Assembly (NCBI GenBank): GCA_041662765.1
Contig: JBAZRT010000007.1
Coordinates: forward strand, 1-27,796
Reading direction: 5' to 3'
Length of the DNA: 27,796 nt
Source of the DNA: JAPLXD01 sp041662765
Lineage (GTDB): Bacteria > Patescibacteriota > Minisyncoccia > Moranbacterales > UBA11712
Positions within the stretch are counted from its first letter, which is position 1. The number at the start of each line of letters is the position of its first letter. Of the stretch, positions 1 through 6,494 are shown piece after piece. Both the position numbers and the translations under genes were made by a program. The notes beneath the pieces were generated by a model. That model was not told where the DNA came from. It searched no databases and saw only the letters and a list, made by a program, of their open reading frames with translations.

Positions 1-118
1 ATTTAGAGACCTCTATAGAAGATCCTATTTTTAAAACAAGCCCGGATCAAAAGACAGAAAACACCATTTCAGGTTGTTTTTTTAGTTCGAACCTGCTTGA
101 CCTAAATAATTCTAATTC

Positions 119-583
119 TCATTTCAGGTAATTTTCCAACTTTACTTTCCAACTTTCCACTGTAGTCCTGTCAAATGAACCAGGGTAGTACTGATTAAAC
201 AGGGGGTAATCCTTCCCATCTTTTAGTTTTAGCAAAAGAAAGTAGTAATAAAAAGTCGTTTTTCTTCCAATCCAACCAATTCGAACATTAATAATATTTT
301 GAAACTCGATAACCCTTGTCTTGAAACCAAAACGATTATTGTTTTCGATAGTAATACAGCGTTTATTGGGGTCAATAATTACCACTTGCTTGCCGCTAAC
401 CAGGAGGTAGTATCCACTTATGAAAAATACTAAGATTCCCAGAGCGAAACCAGCCATTTCTCCAGTAGATCCGGAACTAATAAAGTTGCGGCACAAAACT
501 GCCAGCAGAAGGCCGACGATTGTAAAAATAAAAGATATAGCTGTTTGCTGATTCGGATTGTTTTCAGATTTCCAAATTTCCAT
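119..583 (-). CDS. Two-TM membrane protein with a C-terminal beta-rich domain
   Basis: Protein of 154 aa. Residues about 14-34 and 44-63 are strongly hydrophobic and form two membrane helices with a short loop. The remaining two thirds is soluble with alternating hydrophobic residues, beginning with a D-P-N-K-R segment typical of the first strand of bacterial PH-like domains that follow two TM helices. I infer a membrane-anchored PH-like protein of unknown role. It is convergent with the left window edge. A 14-codon reading frame with its own Shine-Dalgarno lies just upstream. The start is ATG, with no strong Shine-Dalgarno immediately before it. No catalytic motif is visible. Confidence 0.7.
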   Translation of the reverse strand: MEIWKSENNPNQQTAISFIFTIVGLLLAVLCRNFISSGSTGEMAGFALGILVFFISGYYLLVSGKQVVIIDPNKRCITIENNNRFGFKTRVIEFQNIINVRIGWIGRKTTFYYYFLLLKLKDGKDYPLFNQYYPGSFDRTTVESWKVKLENYLK

Positions 584-616
584 TTATTTTATGCTAACCT
601 TAGCGAGAATTCAGTA

Positions 617-661
617 TTACTCCGAAGAGGCCTCCACAGAAGCTTCTACTCCTCCTTTCAT
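617..661 (-). other. Possible 14-codon leader ORF upstream of the membrane protein gene
   Basis: On the minus strand an AGGAG sits a few bases before an ATG, followed by 14 codons and TAA, then about 30 nt to the start of the 154-aa membrane protein. The peptide (M-K-G-G-V-E-A-S-V-E-A-S-S-E) has no recognisable regulatory codon run. It could be a leader peptide or chance. The internal AGAAGCTTCT is a perfect palindrome. Confidence 0.2.
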
Positions 662-752
662 CCTATCACTCCTGTTTTTTTGAGCAAGCCCGGCTTCTCC
701 AAGCTTCGATGAAATAAAGGATTGCTTTCAACGTAGTAACAAGTACAACCTA

Positions 753-766
753 TACAAGTACTTGTA
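753..766. promoter_or_regulatory. 14-bp perfect palindrome, candidate operator
   Basis: TACAAGTACTTGTA is its own reverse complement and lies 11 nt before the start codon of the ribbon-helix-helix gene. Ribbon-helix-helix proteins commonly bind short inverted repeats in their own promoters, so autoregulation is a reasonable inference. The 12-mer AAGTACTTGTAA covering its right part recurs at 24319-24330, upstream of the cupredoxin gene. Confidence 0.4.
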
Positions 767-777
767 AGATATGCACC

Positions 778-951
778 ATGACAATCGACAAGAAACAACG
801 GGTGACCCTCTTTCTTGATCCAAGTCTGCTGAAACAGGCCAAAATGCAAGCTTTGATTGAGGACAAAAGCTTGTCCGCTTTGATAGAGAGAGCATTGACC
901 AAATATTTGCCCAAAGAAACTATAATAATCAAAAAAGAAAAAAGGAGGTGA
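778..951 (+). CDS. Ribbon-helix-helix (CopG/Arc-type) small protein
   Basis: Protein of 57 aa. Residues 8-13 (R-V-T-L-F-L) form the predicted DNA-contacting strand. They are followed by D-P-S-L-L and two amphipathic helices through S-A-L-I-E-R-A-L, the standard layout of the CopG/MetJ/Arc fold. The protein would bind DNA as a dimer. Its last codons (K-R-R, TGA) are embedded in the Shine-Dalgarno AGGAGGTGA of the next gene, so the two are translationally coupled. No toxin gene is adjacent; the partner is a tiny membrane protein. This makes a transcription factor for the small stress/envelope genes more likely than a classical antitoxin. The start is chosen at 778 because the frame has no nearby alternative. 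Confidence 0.7.
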   Translation: MTIDKKQRVTLFLDPSLLKQAKMQALIEDKSLSALIERALTKYLPKETIIIKKEKRR

Positions 952-957
952 AAATAT

Positions 958-1104
958 ATGTGGACAATAATTGTAATCTTGATCATTCTCTGGGCCTTGG
1001 GACTTCTCACTTCTATCACGCTCGGCGGATTGATCCACGCGCTGCTTGTAATCGCGCTCATCTTGATCGTCGTGCGCCTGCTCCAGGGCCGCAGCGTTGT
1101 GTAA
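958..1104 (+). CDS. lmo0937-family small membrane protein
   Basis: Protein of 48 aa that is almost entirely hydrophobic: M-W-T-I-I-V-I-L, then L-W-A-L-G-L, T-L-G-G-L-I-H and a basic end (V-R-L-L-Q-G-R). The TLGG-x-IH centre and the length match the lmo0937/DUF5670 family of two-helix membrane proteins. Their function is unknown, and they often sit with general stress genes. A near-perfect Shine-Dalgarno (AGGAGG) lies 6-7 nt before ATG and overlaps the stop of the ribbon-helix-helix gene. A longer reading frame in another phase over this position is a shadow. Confidence 0.85.
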   Translation: MWTIIVILIILWALGLLTSITLGGLIHALLVIALILIVVRLLQGRSVV

Positions 1105-1150
1105 ACCCAAGCATCACGAGAACCAACTGAAAAAATAATTAAAAAAATAT

Positions 1151-1468
1151 ATGTTTAGCATTGTCAGAACACTGGTAAATATTGTGATCGGAATTATTGA
1201 GTTTTTATTGCTTCTCCGATTCATATTCAAATTTTTTGTTGCCAATGTGGGCACTCCTTTTGTGGCTTGGATCTATAGCACCACGGCTTCCTTGGCAGCT
1301 CCCTTTGCGAAAATCGTTCCGGATCTGAAATTGGGGAAGTTTGTGGTCGATTTTTCCACGCTTGTTGCGCTCATCATATACGTCTTCATCGGCTATTTGA
1401 TCTTGCGGGCATTTTCATATGTCGGTCCGAGATATTATAACCGGGATGACGGGGAATATCGGGATTGA
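1151..1468 (+). CDS. YggT family membrane protein
   Basis: Protein of 105 aa with two long hydrophobic segments (about 4-30 and 67-92), a central segment with P-F at the membrane edge, and a charged tail. This matches the YggT family (one or two copies of a two-helix unit). YggT-like proteins act at the inner membrane, and links to osmotic tolerance and division-site proteins are reported for the family. The gene starts 46 nt after the lmo0937-family gene, in the same direction. The leader is A-rich and has no Shine-Dalgarno. Confidence 0.8.
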   Translation: MFSIVRTLVNIVIGIIEFLLLLRFIFKFFVANVGTPFVAWIYSTTASLAAPFAKIVPDLKLGKFVVDFSTLVALIIYVFIGYLILRAFSYVGPRYYNRDDGEYRD

Positions 1469-1512
1469 TAAATAATCTATACGAAAGAATAGCGATGTAG
1501 TATACTATACGC

Positions 1513-1773
1513 ATGGAAACAGTGATGAAGGCGGACATTTTCTTTTTTATTTCTTCCATTGCGACCGTGGTACTCGCCGTGCTGTTTTCCGTAGTCTTGT
1601 TCTATTTCATCAAAGCGGGGAAAAATCTCTATTTGATCTCGGAAAAACTGCAAAGTCATTTCAAAGAATCGGAAGAATTCGTGCTTGATCTCAAAGAAAG
1701 GCTCGAAGACAATATGGTTTTTCGGATGTTCTTTCCGCCGGCGCGAAGGAGAAGCCGCGATAAGAAAAAATAA
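1513..1773 (+). CDS. Small membrane-anchored coiled-coil protein
   Basis: Protein of 86 aa. An N-terminal membrane helix (about 7-35) is followed by a charged amphipathic helix (about 38-66, rich in E, K and L) and a very basic end (R-R-R-S-R-D-K-K-K). The layout recalls small DUF948-like anchored helices, but I cannot assign a family. TATACT at 1501-1506 lies 6 nt before ATG, so a transcript from it would be essentially leaderless. No Shine-Dalgarno is present. It is probably co-regulated with the YggT and YtxH-like genes on each side. Confidence 0.7.
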   Translation: METVMKADIFFFISSIATVVLAVLFSVVLFYFIKAGKNLYLISEKLQSHFKESEEFVLDLKERLEDNMVFRMFFPPARRRSRDKKK

Positions 1774-1793
1774 TTTTTTAAAGCTATACAGTC

Positions 1794-2198
1794 ATGCAAA
1801 AGAAAACAAACAAAGCAAGTGTTGTGAAATACGCAGTGATCGGAGCAAGCCTCGCCGGACTTGCGGCCACAGCCTATTTTTTCTTCGGGCCGAAAGGCAA
1901 GAAACACCGCCAGCATGCCAAAGCGTGGGCCATCAAAATGAAAGGAGACGTCGTGGAAAAGCTTGAAAAGGCGCGCGAGATCACGGAACCGGTCTATCGG
2001 GAAATTATTGATACGGTGGCCAAAGAATACAAAAAAGGAAAGAAAGCCAGCCAGCCCGAAATTGTGGCCTTGGCAAACGATCTCAAAAAACACTGGAAAT
2101 CTATGAGCGCGCTCGCCATTGCCGCCAAACAGGAAGTGGCTAAAAATGCCTCCCGAGTGGTCAAGGCAGCCAAAAAAGGAAGCCGCCGAAAAGCATAG
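1794..2198 (+). CDS. YtxH-like membrane-anchored helical protein
   Basis: Protein of 134 aa. One membrane helix (about 11-32, with a G-A-S-L-A-G-L-A-A core) ends in F-G-P-K-G-K-K, which is the typical junction of YtxH-type proteins. A long lysine- and alanine-rich amphipathic helical region follows, with a basic C-terminus. YtxH-type proteins are general-stress membrane proteins of unknown mechanism. TATACA at 1785-1790 lies 3 nt from the start and there is no Shine-Dalgarno. A strong terminator follows at 2240-2272. Confidence 0.65.
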   Translation: MQKKTNKASVVKYAVIGASLAGLAATAYFFFGPKGKKHRQHAKAWAIKMKGDVVEKLEKAREITEPVYREIIDTVAKEYKKGKKASQPEIVALANDLKKHWKSMSALAIAAKQEVAKNASRVVKAAKKGSRRKA

Positions 2199-2239
2199 AA
2201 ACTGCAGTTAGAAAAATTCAACCCATAGTCGAATACAAA

Positions 2240-2272
2240 AACAATCCTGCTTAAGCGGGATTGTTTTTTTGT
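2240..2272. terminator. Bidirectional rho-independent terminator
   Basis: AACAATCCTGC, a TTAA loop and GCGGGATTGTT form an 11-bp stem with one G-U pair, followed by seven T on the plus strand. On the minus strand the run is TTTTTG. It sits between convergent genes (YtxH-like and the flavoprotein). Confidence 0.85.
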
Positions 2273-2287
2273 GGATATATTCTAAAT

Positions 2288-3562
2288 TTATATACCCGCG
2301 GCGTATGTTCCGGCCGCATATCCGGTGCTCCAGCAGATTTGCAGATTGTATCCGCCCGTCGAACCGTCCACGTCCAGGATTTCTCCGGCGAAAAACAGAT
2401 TGTCGACAATTCGGGATCGCATGGTTTTGGAATCAACTTCTTTGAGATGCACTCCTCCGCTGGTGACGACGGCTTGCGCAAATCCGGCCGTGCCATCGAA
2501 TGTCAGGCGCAGATCTTTGAGAAGAAGCGCCAATTTTTTCCGCTCCGCTCCCGTGACAGTGTTGATTTTTTTGCGCGGATCAATTCCGGACAAAAAGATC
2601 ATCACCGCGATCAATTTTTGCGGAAGAATCTCCGGCAGATAGTTTATGAAATCTTTTTTTCCATTGTCCTTGAAGTCCCTTTGGAGCCGCGCGTCCAGTT
2701 GATCAAAGCTTAGCGCCGGTTTCAGATCGATCGAAATCACGACCTCTCCCTTCGCCGCAAGTTCCCCTGCTTTTTTGCTGATATCGAGCACGATCGGACC
2801 GCTGAGACCAAAATGCGTGAAAAGCATTTCCCCAAATCTTGAATCTTTTTTCTTGTTGTTTTGCATCAGACTTATCTCCACGTTTTTGAGGCTCAACCCT
2901 TGCATTTCTTTCACCCAAGTTTCTTTGGTTTTGATCGGCACCAAAGCCGGCGCAGTCTTGACGACCGTATGCCCCAAGTCTTTCGCCCATCGATAGCCGT
3001 CTCCGGTCGAACCGGTTGTCGGATATGACCTTCCGCCCGTGCAAAGAATGAATTTGTCGGCCAAGATCTGTCTCGCGCCAGGCACGCCTTTCTCTTTTTT
3101 CAGCTTCACGCCTTTTATTTTTTTTCCATCGCTTTCAAATCCGACAATTTCACTGCCAAACAATATTTTCACTTTGTTTTTTTTCAAATATTCTTCCATG
3201 ACTCGCAAAACGTCATATGATTTGTTTGAAACGGGAAAAACCCGTCCGCCTCTTTCGGTTTTTGTGGGCAACTTTCGGTCCTCGAAAAATTTGATCACTT
3301 CTCTTGGCCCGAATTCCGCGAGCGAGGAAAACAAAAACTTTCCGTTCTTTCCGAATTGGCCGACCATTTCTTTGAGATCGAAACTCGCTTGGGTCAGATT
3401 GCAGCGGCCTTTTCCGGTGATCAAAAGTTTTTTTCCAAGGCTCTCGTTTTTTTCCAAAAGCACCACCCGCGCGCCCAATTCCGCCGCCCGGCCCGCCGCC
3501 ATCATCCCAGCCGGTCCGCCGCCAATGACTGCAACATCAAATTTTTCCTGATTGTTTTTCAT
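2288..3562 (-). CDS. HI0933/YhiN-family FAD-dependent oxidoreductase
   Basis: Protein of 424 aa. The N-terminus carries the Rossmann motif G-G-G-P-A-G-M (residues 14-20), then L-E-K-N and the family-specific segment K-L-L-I-T-G-K-G-R-C-N-L-T. The C-terminal part has T-S-G-G-V, S-R-I-V-D-N-L-F-F-A-G-E-I-L-D-V-D-G and T-G-G-Y-N-L-Q. Together these define the HI0933-like flavoprotein family (predicted NAD(P)/FAD-dependent, physiological substrate unknown). The start is the ATG at 3562, placed directly before the FAD motif. An in-frame extension to 3685 would add 41 residues and cross the divergent gene's start. Length is normal for the family. Confidence 0.9.
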   Translation of the reverse strand: MKNNQEKFDVAVIGGGPAGMMAAGRAAELGARVVLLEKNESLGKKLLITGKGRCNLTQASFDLKEMVGQFGKNGKFLFSSLAEFGPREVIKFFEDRKLPTKTERGGRVFPVSNKSYDVLRVMEEYLKKNKVKILFGSEIVGFESDGKKIKGVKLKKEKGVPGARQILADKFILCTGGRSYPTTGSTGDGYRWAKDLGHTVVKTAPALVPIKTKETWVKEMQGLSLKNVEISLMQNNKKKDSRFGEMLFTHFGLSGPIVLDISKKAGELAAKGEVVISIDLKPALSFDQLDARLQRDFKDNGKKDFINYLPEILPQKLIAVMIFLSGIDPRKKINTVTGAERKKLALLLKDLRLTFDGTAGFAQAVVTSGGVHLKEVDSKTMRSRIVDNLFFAGEILDVDGSTGGYNLQICWSTGYAAGTYAAGI

Positions 3563-3656
3563 GCTGGAATGGTAGCATATCCCGCTCTTTCGTCCAATCT
3601 TTTTTTGTGATAGGATAACAATTGTTGTTAATATTTTTCTGAAGAATGAAAACCAT

Positions 3657-4010
3657 ATGCAAAACATGCAAGAAGTCTTTGACAAGATCCAAGAGCTAAA
3701 ACTTACGAAAAAAGAAATCGGCCGGGAGTATAGGGACGCACTGGCCCAAACCGCAAGCTACGGAGAGCTGAAAGAAGAGATCAAAACGCTTCGTGACAAG
3801 AAAAAATCAATGGAAATCTCCGTGCAGGCCGAAATGGGATCGCGTTTTGAAGAGTTTGAAAAAGCCAAACGGGAAATTGAGAGCTCGGAGCAAATGCTCA
3901 CCGATATCGCGATGACCAATCTCATGAACGGAGAAAGCATCAGCCTCAAAGACAAAAACAACGCCGAATACGAACCGTCCTACAAAATCACTTTCAAGAG
4001 GATAAATTGA
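3657..4010 (+). CDS. Coiled-coil protein of unknown function
   Basis: Protein of 117 aa. Residues 1-85 are almost continuous charged helix (E, K, R, L) and predict a coiled coil. The last 30 residues contain N-G-E-S-I-S-L-K-D and a short basic beta-like end. It is divergent from the flavoprotein gene. The shared 94-bp interval contains the inverted repeat TAACAA-N3-TTGTTA at 3616-3630. I cannot assign a family. A cytoplasmic structural or nucleoid-associated role is possible but unsupported. Confidence 0.65.
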   Translation: MQNMQEVFDKIQELKLTKKEIGREYRDALAQTASYGELKEEIKTLRDKKKSMEISVQAEMGSRFEEFEKAKREIESSEQMLTDIAMTNLMNGESISLKDKNNAEYEPSYKITFKRIN

Positions 4011-4039
4011 AAATCTGTTTTATTGATGTTGCCCTCCCC

Positions 4040-4068
4040 TTGACGGACATAATTCGCAATTTTAATAT
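4040..4068 (+). promoter_or_regulatory. Sigma-70-type promoter upstream of the transferase-like gene
   Basis: TTGACG at 4040-4045, a 17-bp spacer and TAATAT at 4063-4068. The start would fall near 4075, giving a leader of about 95 nt. A second, start-proximal TATAAA at 4156-4161 could instead give a nearly leaderless transcript. Confidence 0.5.
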
Positions 4069-4170
4069 TGTACAAGTTGAGGCCGCTTAGCTTCACAGTG
4101 TAGATAAAAAAAGCTTTATAAAACAAGAAATTGGTGTATACTGATATTATTAAATTATAAAACATCAAAT

Positions 4171-4572
4171 ATGCCAAAAAAGAAGATTACTCTATGCGCA
4201 AGTATGTCTTTTTGGAATGATATCAATATATGGAAAGACAAGCTGGGAAACGATGGTTATGAAGTCATCCAATACCCCAAGCAATTTACCGGAGAATTTT
4301 TACCTAACTATAAAATAGAGTTTACTCAACACTACCAAAAAATGGCCGAGTCTGATATTGTGCTTATTTTAAATATGAAAAAAAATGGAGTCAATGGATA
4401 CATTGGCGCCGCAGTCTTTGCAGAAATCGCTTTCGCAATTGGTCTTAATAGAACATCTCACTCTGCCAAAAAAATAGCTGTATGCTGCCTCAACCCATTT
4501 CCTGCTTCTTCTTCATATGCGGAAGAGTTGCAATACTGGGTAGATCTGGGATGGTTAAAATTTTGGAAATAA
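4171..4572 (+). CDS. Nucleoside 2-deoxyribosyltransferase-like protein
   Basis: Protein of 133 aa. The N-terminus has a strand, then S-x-S-F-W and W-K-D-K-L-x-x-x-G-Y-E-V-I. The middle has E-S-D-I-V-L-I-L-N, and then G-V-N-G-Y-I-G-A-A-V-F-A-E-I-A-F-A. The pattern of a strand ending in N, then G-Y-I-G and a conserved Glu in the following helix, resembles the nucleoside 2-deoxyribosyltransferase-like/DUF4406 fold. The Glu in F-A-E-I would be the equivalent of the catalytic nucleophile. The substrate is unknown. It is a single gene with a promoter upstream and its own terminator. Confidence 0.55.
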   Translation: MPKKKITLCASMSFWNDINIWKDKLGNDGYEVIQYPKQFTGEFLPNYKIEFTQHYQKMAESDIVLILNMKKNGVNGYIGAAVFAEIAFAIGLNRTSHSAKKIAVCCLNPFPASSSYAEELQYWVDLGWLKFWK

Positions 4573-4589
4573 ATCATTTGATATAGAAT

Positions 4590-4617
4590 AAAGACCGCTC
4601 GTTTGAACGGTCTTTTT
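4590..4617 (+). terminator. Rho-independent terminator
   Basis: AAAGACCG and CGGTCTTT form an 8-bp perfect stem with a 10-nt loop, ending in a T run. It follows the transferase-like gene by 17 nt. Confidence 0.8.
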
Positions 4618-4641
4618 GAAATCGTTTATTGCGGAACCAGT

Positions 4642-5931
4642 TTATCCCCATTTTTCTAGGATAAATTTATCCAGCTGATTGTAGGATTTCTCCACAACTG
4701 CGAAATCGCTTTTGTTCCCCCACCAATGATTTGGATTATGATGGATATGACATCTACTCCAATCATTATCCGCAATGATTAAGCGATTTTCTCTTGCCTC
4801 ATTGTAAACACGACTCCCAGGAAGAGGCACGAAACGAAATAGAGATACCCTTTCTATCTTATCGGAAAGATCGCTTAAAAGAGTTACCGTTTCTTGCGTT
4901 GTCTCCATGTTCTCGCCTGGATACCCATGTATGATAAAAACTTTTACCTTGATGCCAACAGAGTGTGTCATCTTTATCGCATTGTAAATTTGGTTCACAG
5001 ATATTCCTTTACCCATTGCCCTTAGAATCAGCTCACTCCCCGACTCAACGCCAAATTTAATTTCAATGCAACCGGCATCATGCATAACTTCAAGAGAGTC
5101 GTAATCTACGGCATCAACTCGTGATAGAGTCGACCACTCAAGATCAAGACTGCTGATGGATTCGCATATGCTACGCACCCTTCTTTTATTCACCAGGAAG
5201 TTATCACCAACAACAGCAAATCCCCCTATCTTGTAGTTATCCTTTAGATGCTGTAGCTCCTGGCGAATATGCCACGCCGAACGGTACTGCATTTGCTTTT
5301 GTTGCGATGCGCAAAAATTACATGAAAATGGACAACCCTGGCAAATCATGACGTGAGTCATTTTCAGATTCGTATTGGAAAGCCTGTTCGTCATTATGAA
5401 ATCCGGATCTGGCAGCAGATGCCTTGTTGGAATAATCGGCAGATGATCCAGATTTTTTTTCAATTTCCTCTTTTCAGTGAAGACCATCCTACTATCGTCC
5501 AAATAACAGATGCCTTTAATGTGAGGGAATCTCCGCGTTTCTTTTTCGCGCAACAACTCCAGTATCGTTTCCTCTCCGTTGCCTATACTCACTGCATGAA
5601 CCTCGAGATCACGCAATGTTTGTTCCGGAAAAATAGTTGCATGAACGCCACCCGCAATTATGAGGGCGCCATTCGCATATAGGCTTTTAAAGCGTACATG
5701 TTTGATAATGTCATAGGTGACGGAAGATGGAATGCTGAATGCCACGACATCAAATTTCGTGAAATCCAAAGCGTCCTGGTCAGATTCCACACTGAAAACT
5801 TTCACTTCCATCCCATTTTGAGCACTCACAATTGTCGCCAGATATAACACGCCAAAAGGAGGAAATTCCTTTCTCCTTTTCCCAAATCGCGCAATATCAT
5901 ACACTTCCGGGTATACAATCGCTATCTTCAT
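4642..5931 (-). CDS. B12-binding-domain radical SAM protein (first of two)
   Basis: Protein of 429 aa. The N-terminal 150 residues form a cobalamin-binding-type Rossmann domain (I-A-I-V-Y-P-E, F-P-P-F-G-V-L-Y-L-A, I-I-A-G-G-V-H-A). I do not see the DxHxxG cobalamin ligand motif. The radical SAM core follows with CxxxCxxC at C200, C204 and C207, then G-V-E-S-G-S-E, and H-G-Y-P-G-E-N near the barrel end. Such enzymes perform SAM-dependent methylations or rearrangements; the substrate cannot be read. The start at 5931 is set by GGAGGT 6-7 nt upstream, which rejects an 18-residue extension. A related enzyme lies beyond the FKBP gene. Confidence 0.85.
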   Translation of the reverse strand: MKIAIVYPEVYDIARFGKRRKEFPPFGVLYLATIVSAQNGMEVKVFSVESDQDALDFTKFDVVAFSIPSSVTYDIIKHVRFKSLYANGALIIAGGVHATIFPEQTLRDLEVHAVSIGNGEETILELLREKETRRFPHIKGICYLDDSRMVFTEKRKLKKNLDHLPIIPTRHLLPDPDFIMTNRLSNTNLKMTHVMICQGCPFSCNFCASQQKQMQYRSAWHIRQELQHLKDNYKIGGFAVVGDNFLVNKRRVRSICESISSLDLEWSTLSRVDAVDYDSLEVMHDAGCIEIKFGVESGSELILRAMGKGISVNQIYNAIKMTHSVGIKVKVFIIHGYPGENMETTQETVTLLSDLSDKIERVSLFRFVPLPGSRVYNEARENRLIIADNDWSRCHIHHNPNHWWGNKSDFAVVEKSYNQLDKFILEKWG

Positions 5932-5968
5932 TTTGCACCTCCGAATTTTTAAGTTACAGGGGATAATA

Positions 5969-5982
5969 TCAGATTTATCTGA
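5969..5982. promoter_or_regulatory. Perfect palindrome upstream of the radical SAM gene
   Basis: TCAGATTTATCTGA is a 14-bp perfect palindrome 38 nt before the gene start. A TTGACA lies upstream on the minus strand (6012-6017) with TATAGT 15 nt further on. The palindrome would then fall in the early transcribed region, as an operator or a short hairpin. Confidence 0.3.
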
Positions 5983-6018
5983 CATTGAAGACTATAGTAA
6001 ATAGAATGGAATGTCAAC

Positions 6019-6058
6019 AAAAAAACAACCTCGACATCACGCTCGGGCTGTTTTTTTG
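6019..6058 (-). terminator. Terminator of the FKBP gene
   Basis: On the minus strand AACAGCC-CGA pairs with TCGAGGTTGTT with one bulged A and one G-U pair, followed by seven T. It begins about 10 nt after the FKBP stop codon. The T run merges into the TTGACA of the next promoter. Confidence 0.65.
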
Positions 6059-6067
6059 AAAAATATA

Positions 6068-6397
6068 TTATTGAATCGAAACCAGTTCGACATCAAAGAC
6101 AAGTGTCGCGTCCGGCGGGATCACTCCGTCTACTCCGGTCGATCCATAGCCAAGATCGGGAGGAATCGTGAGAGTTCGCTTTTCCCCTACTTTGGCTCCC
6201 AAGAGCCCCTGATCCCATCCTTTGATCACTTGCCCCACCCCAACCTTGAAACTGAAGGGCTGCCCGCCGTGATCCAAACTCGAATCAAATTTTGTTCCGT
6301 CAGTCAATTTTCCAGTGTAGTGGACGGAGATAGTATCCCCCTCTTTGACCGTCTGATCGCCGGTTCCTTGCTCGGTTGTTTCGATTTTTAGCTCCAT
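6068..6397 (-). CDS. FKBP-type peptidyl-prolyl cis-trans isomerase
   Basis: Protein of 109 aa that is one complete FKBP domain. The active-site signatures are V-H-Y-T-G, K-F-D-S-S, G-Q-V-I-K-G-W-D-Q-G-L, L-G-Y-G and V-F-D-V-E-L. The Tyr, Phe-Asp, Val-Ile, Trp, Tyr and Phe pocket residues are all present. There is no signal peptide or lid domain, so it is a cytoplasmic minimal FKBP that speeds prolyl isomerisation during folding. It has its own terminator and sits alone between two radical SAM genes on the same strand. Confidence 0.95.
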   Translation of the reverse strand: MELKIETTEQGTGDQTVKEGDTISVHYTGKLTDGTKFDSSLDHGGQPFSFKVGVGQVIKGWDQGLLGAKVGEKRTLTIPPDLGYGSTGVDGVIPPDATLVFDVELVSIQ

Positions 6398-6454
6398 AGA
6401 ATCATTTAAATTAGGATTATATTTTTCATTATATCATAAATGTTGTCCGCATAT

Positions 6455-6490
6455 AAAAAAACCGCCTCCGCAATTGAGCGTGGAGGCGGT
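6455..6490 (-). terminator. Terminator of the second radical SAM gene
   Basis: ACCGCCTCC (6461-6469) and GGAGGCGGT (6482-6490) form a perfect 9-bp GC-rich stem with a 12-nt loop. On the minus strand it is followed by six T. It starts 5 nt after the stop codon. Confidence 0.9.
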
Positions 6491-6494
6491 GCTG

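Noticed and set aside
3..131. Plus-strand open frame entering from the left edge and ending TAA.
   Set aside because: Only 42 codons, no recognisable pattern, and it overlaps the end of the 154-aa gene; it could be a C-terminus but cannot be supported from this window.
658..1110. Minus-strand frames of 150 and 103 codons.
   Set aside because: Antisense to the ribbon-helix-helix and lmo0937-family genes, which have coupled Shine-Dalgarno and family motifs.
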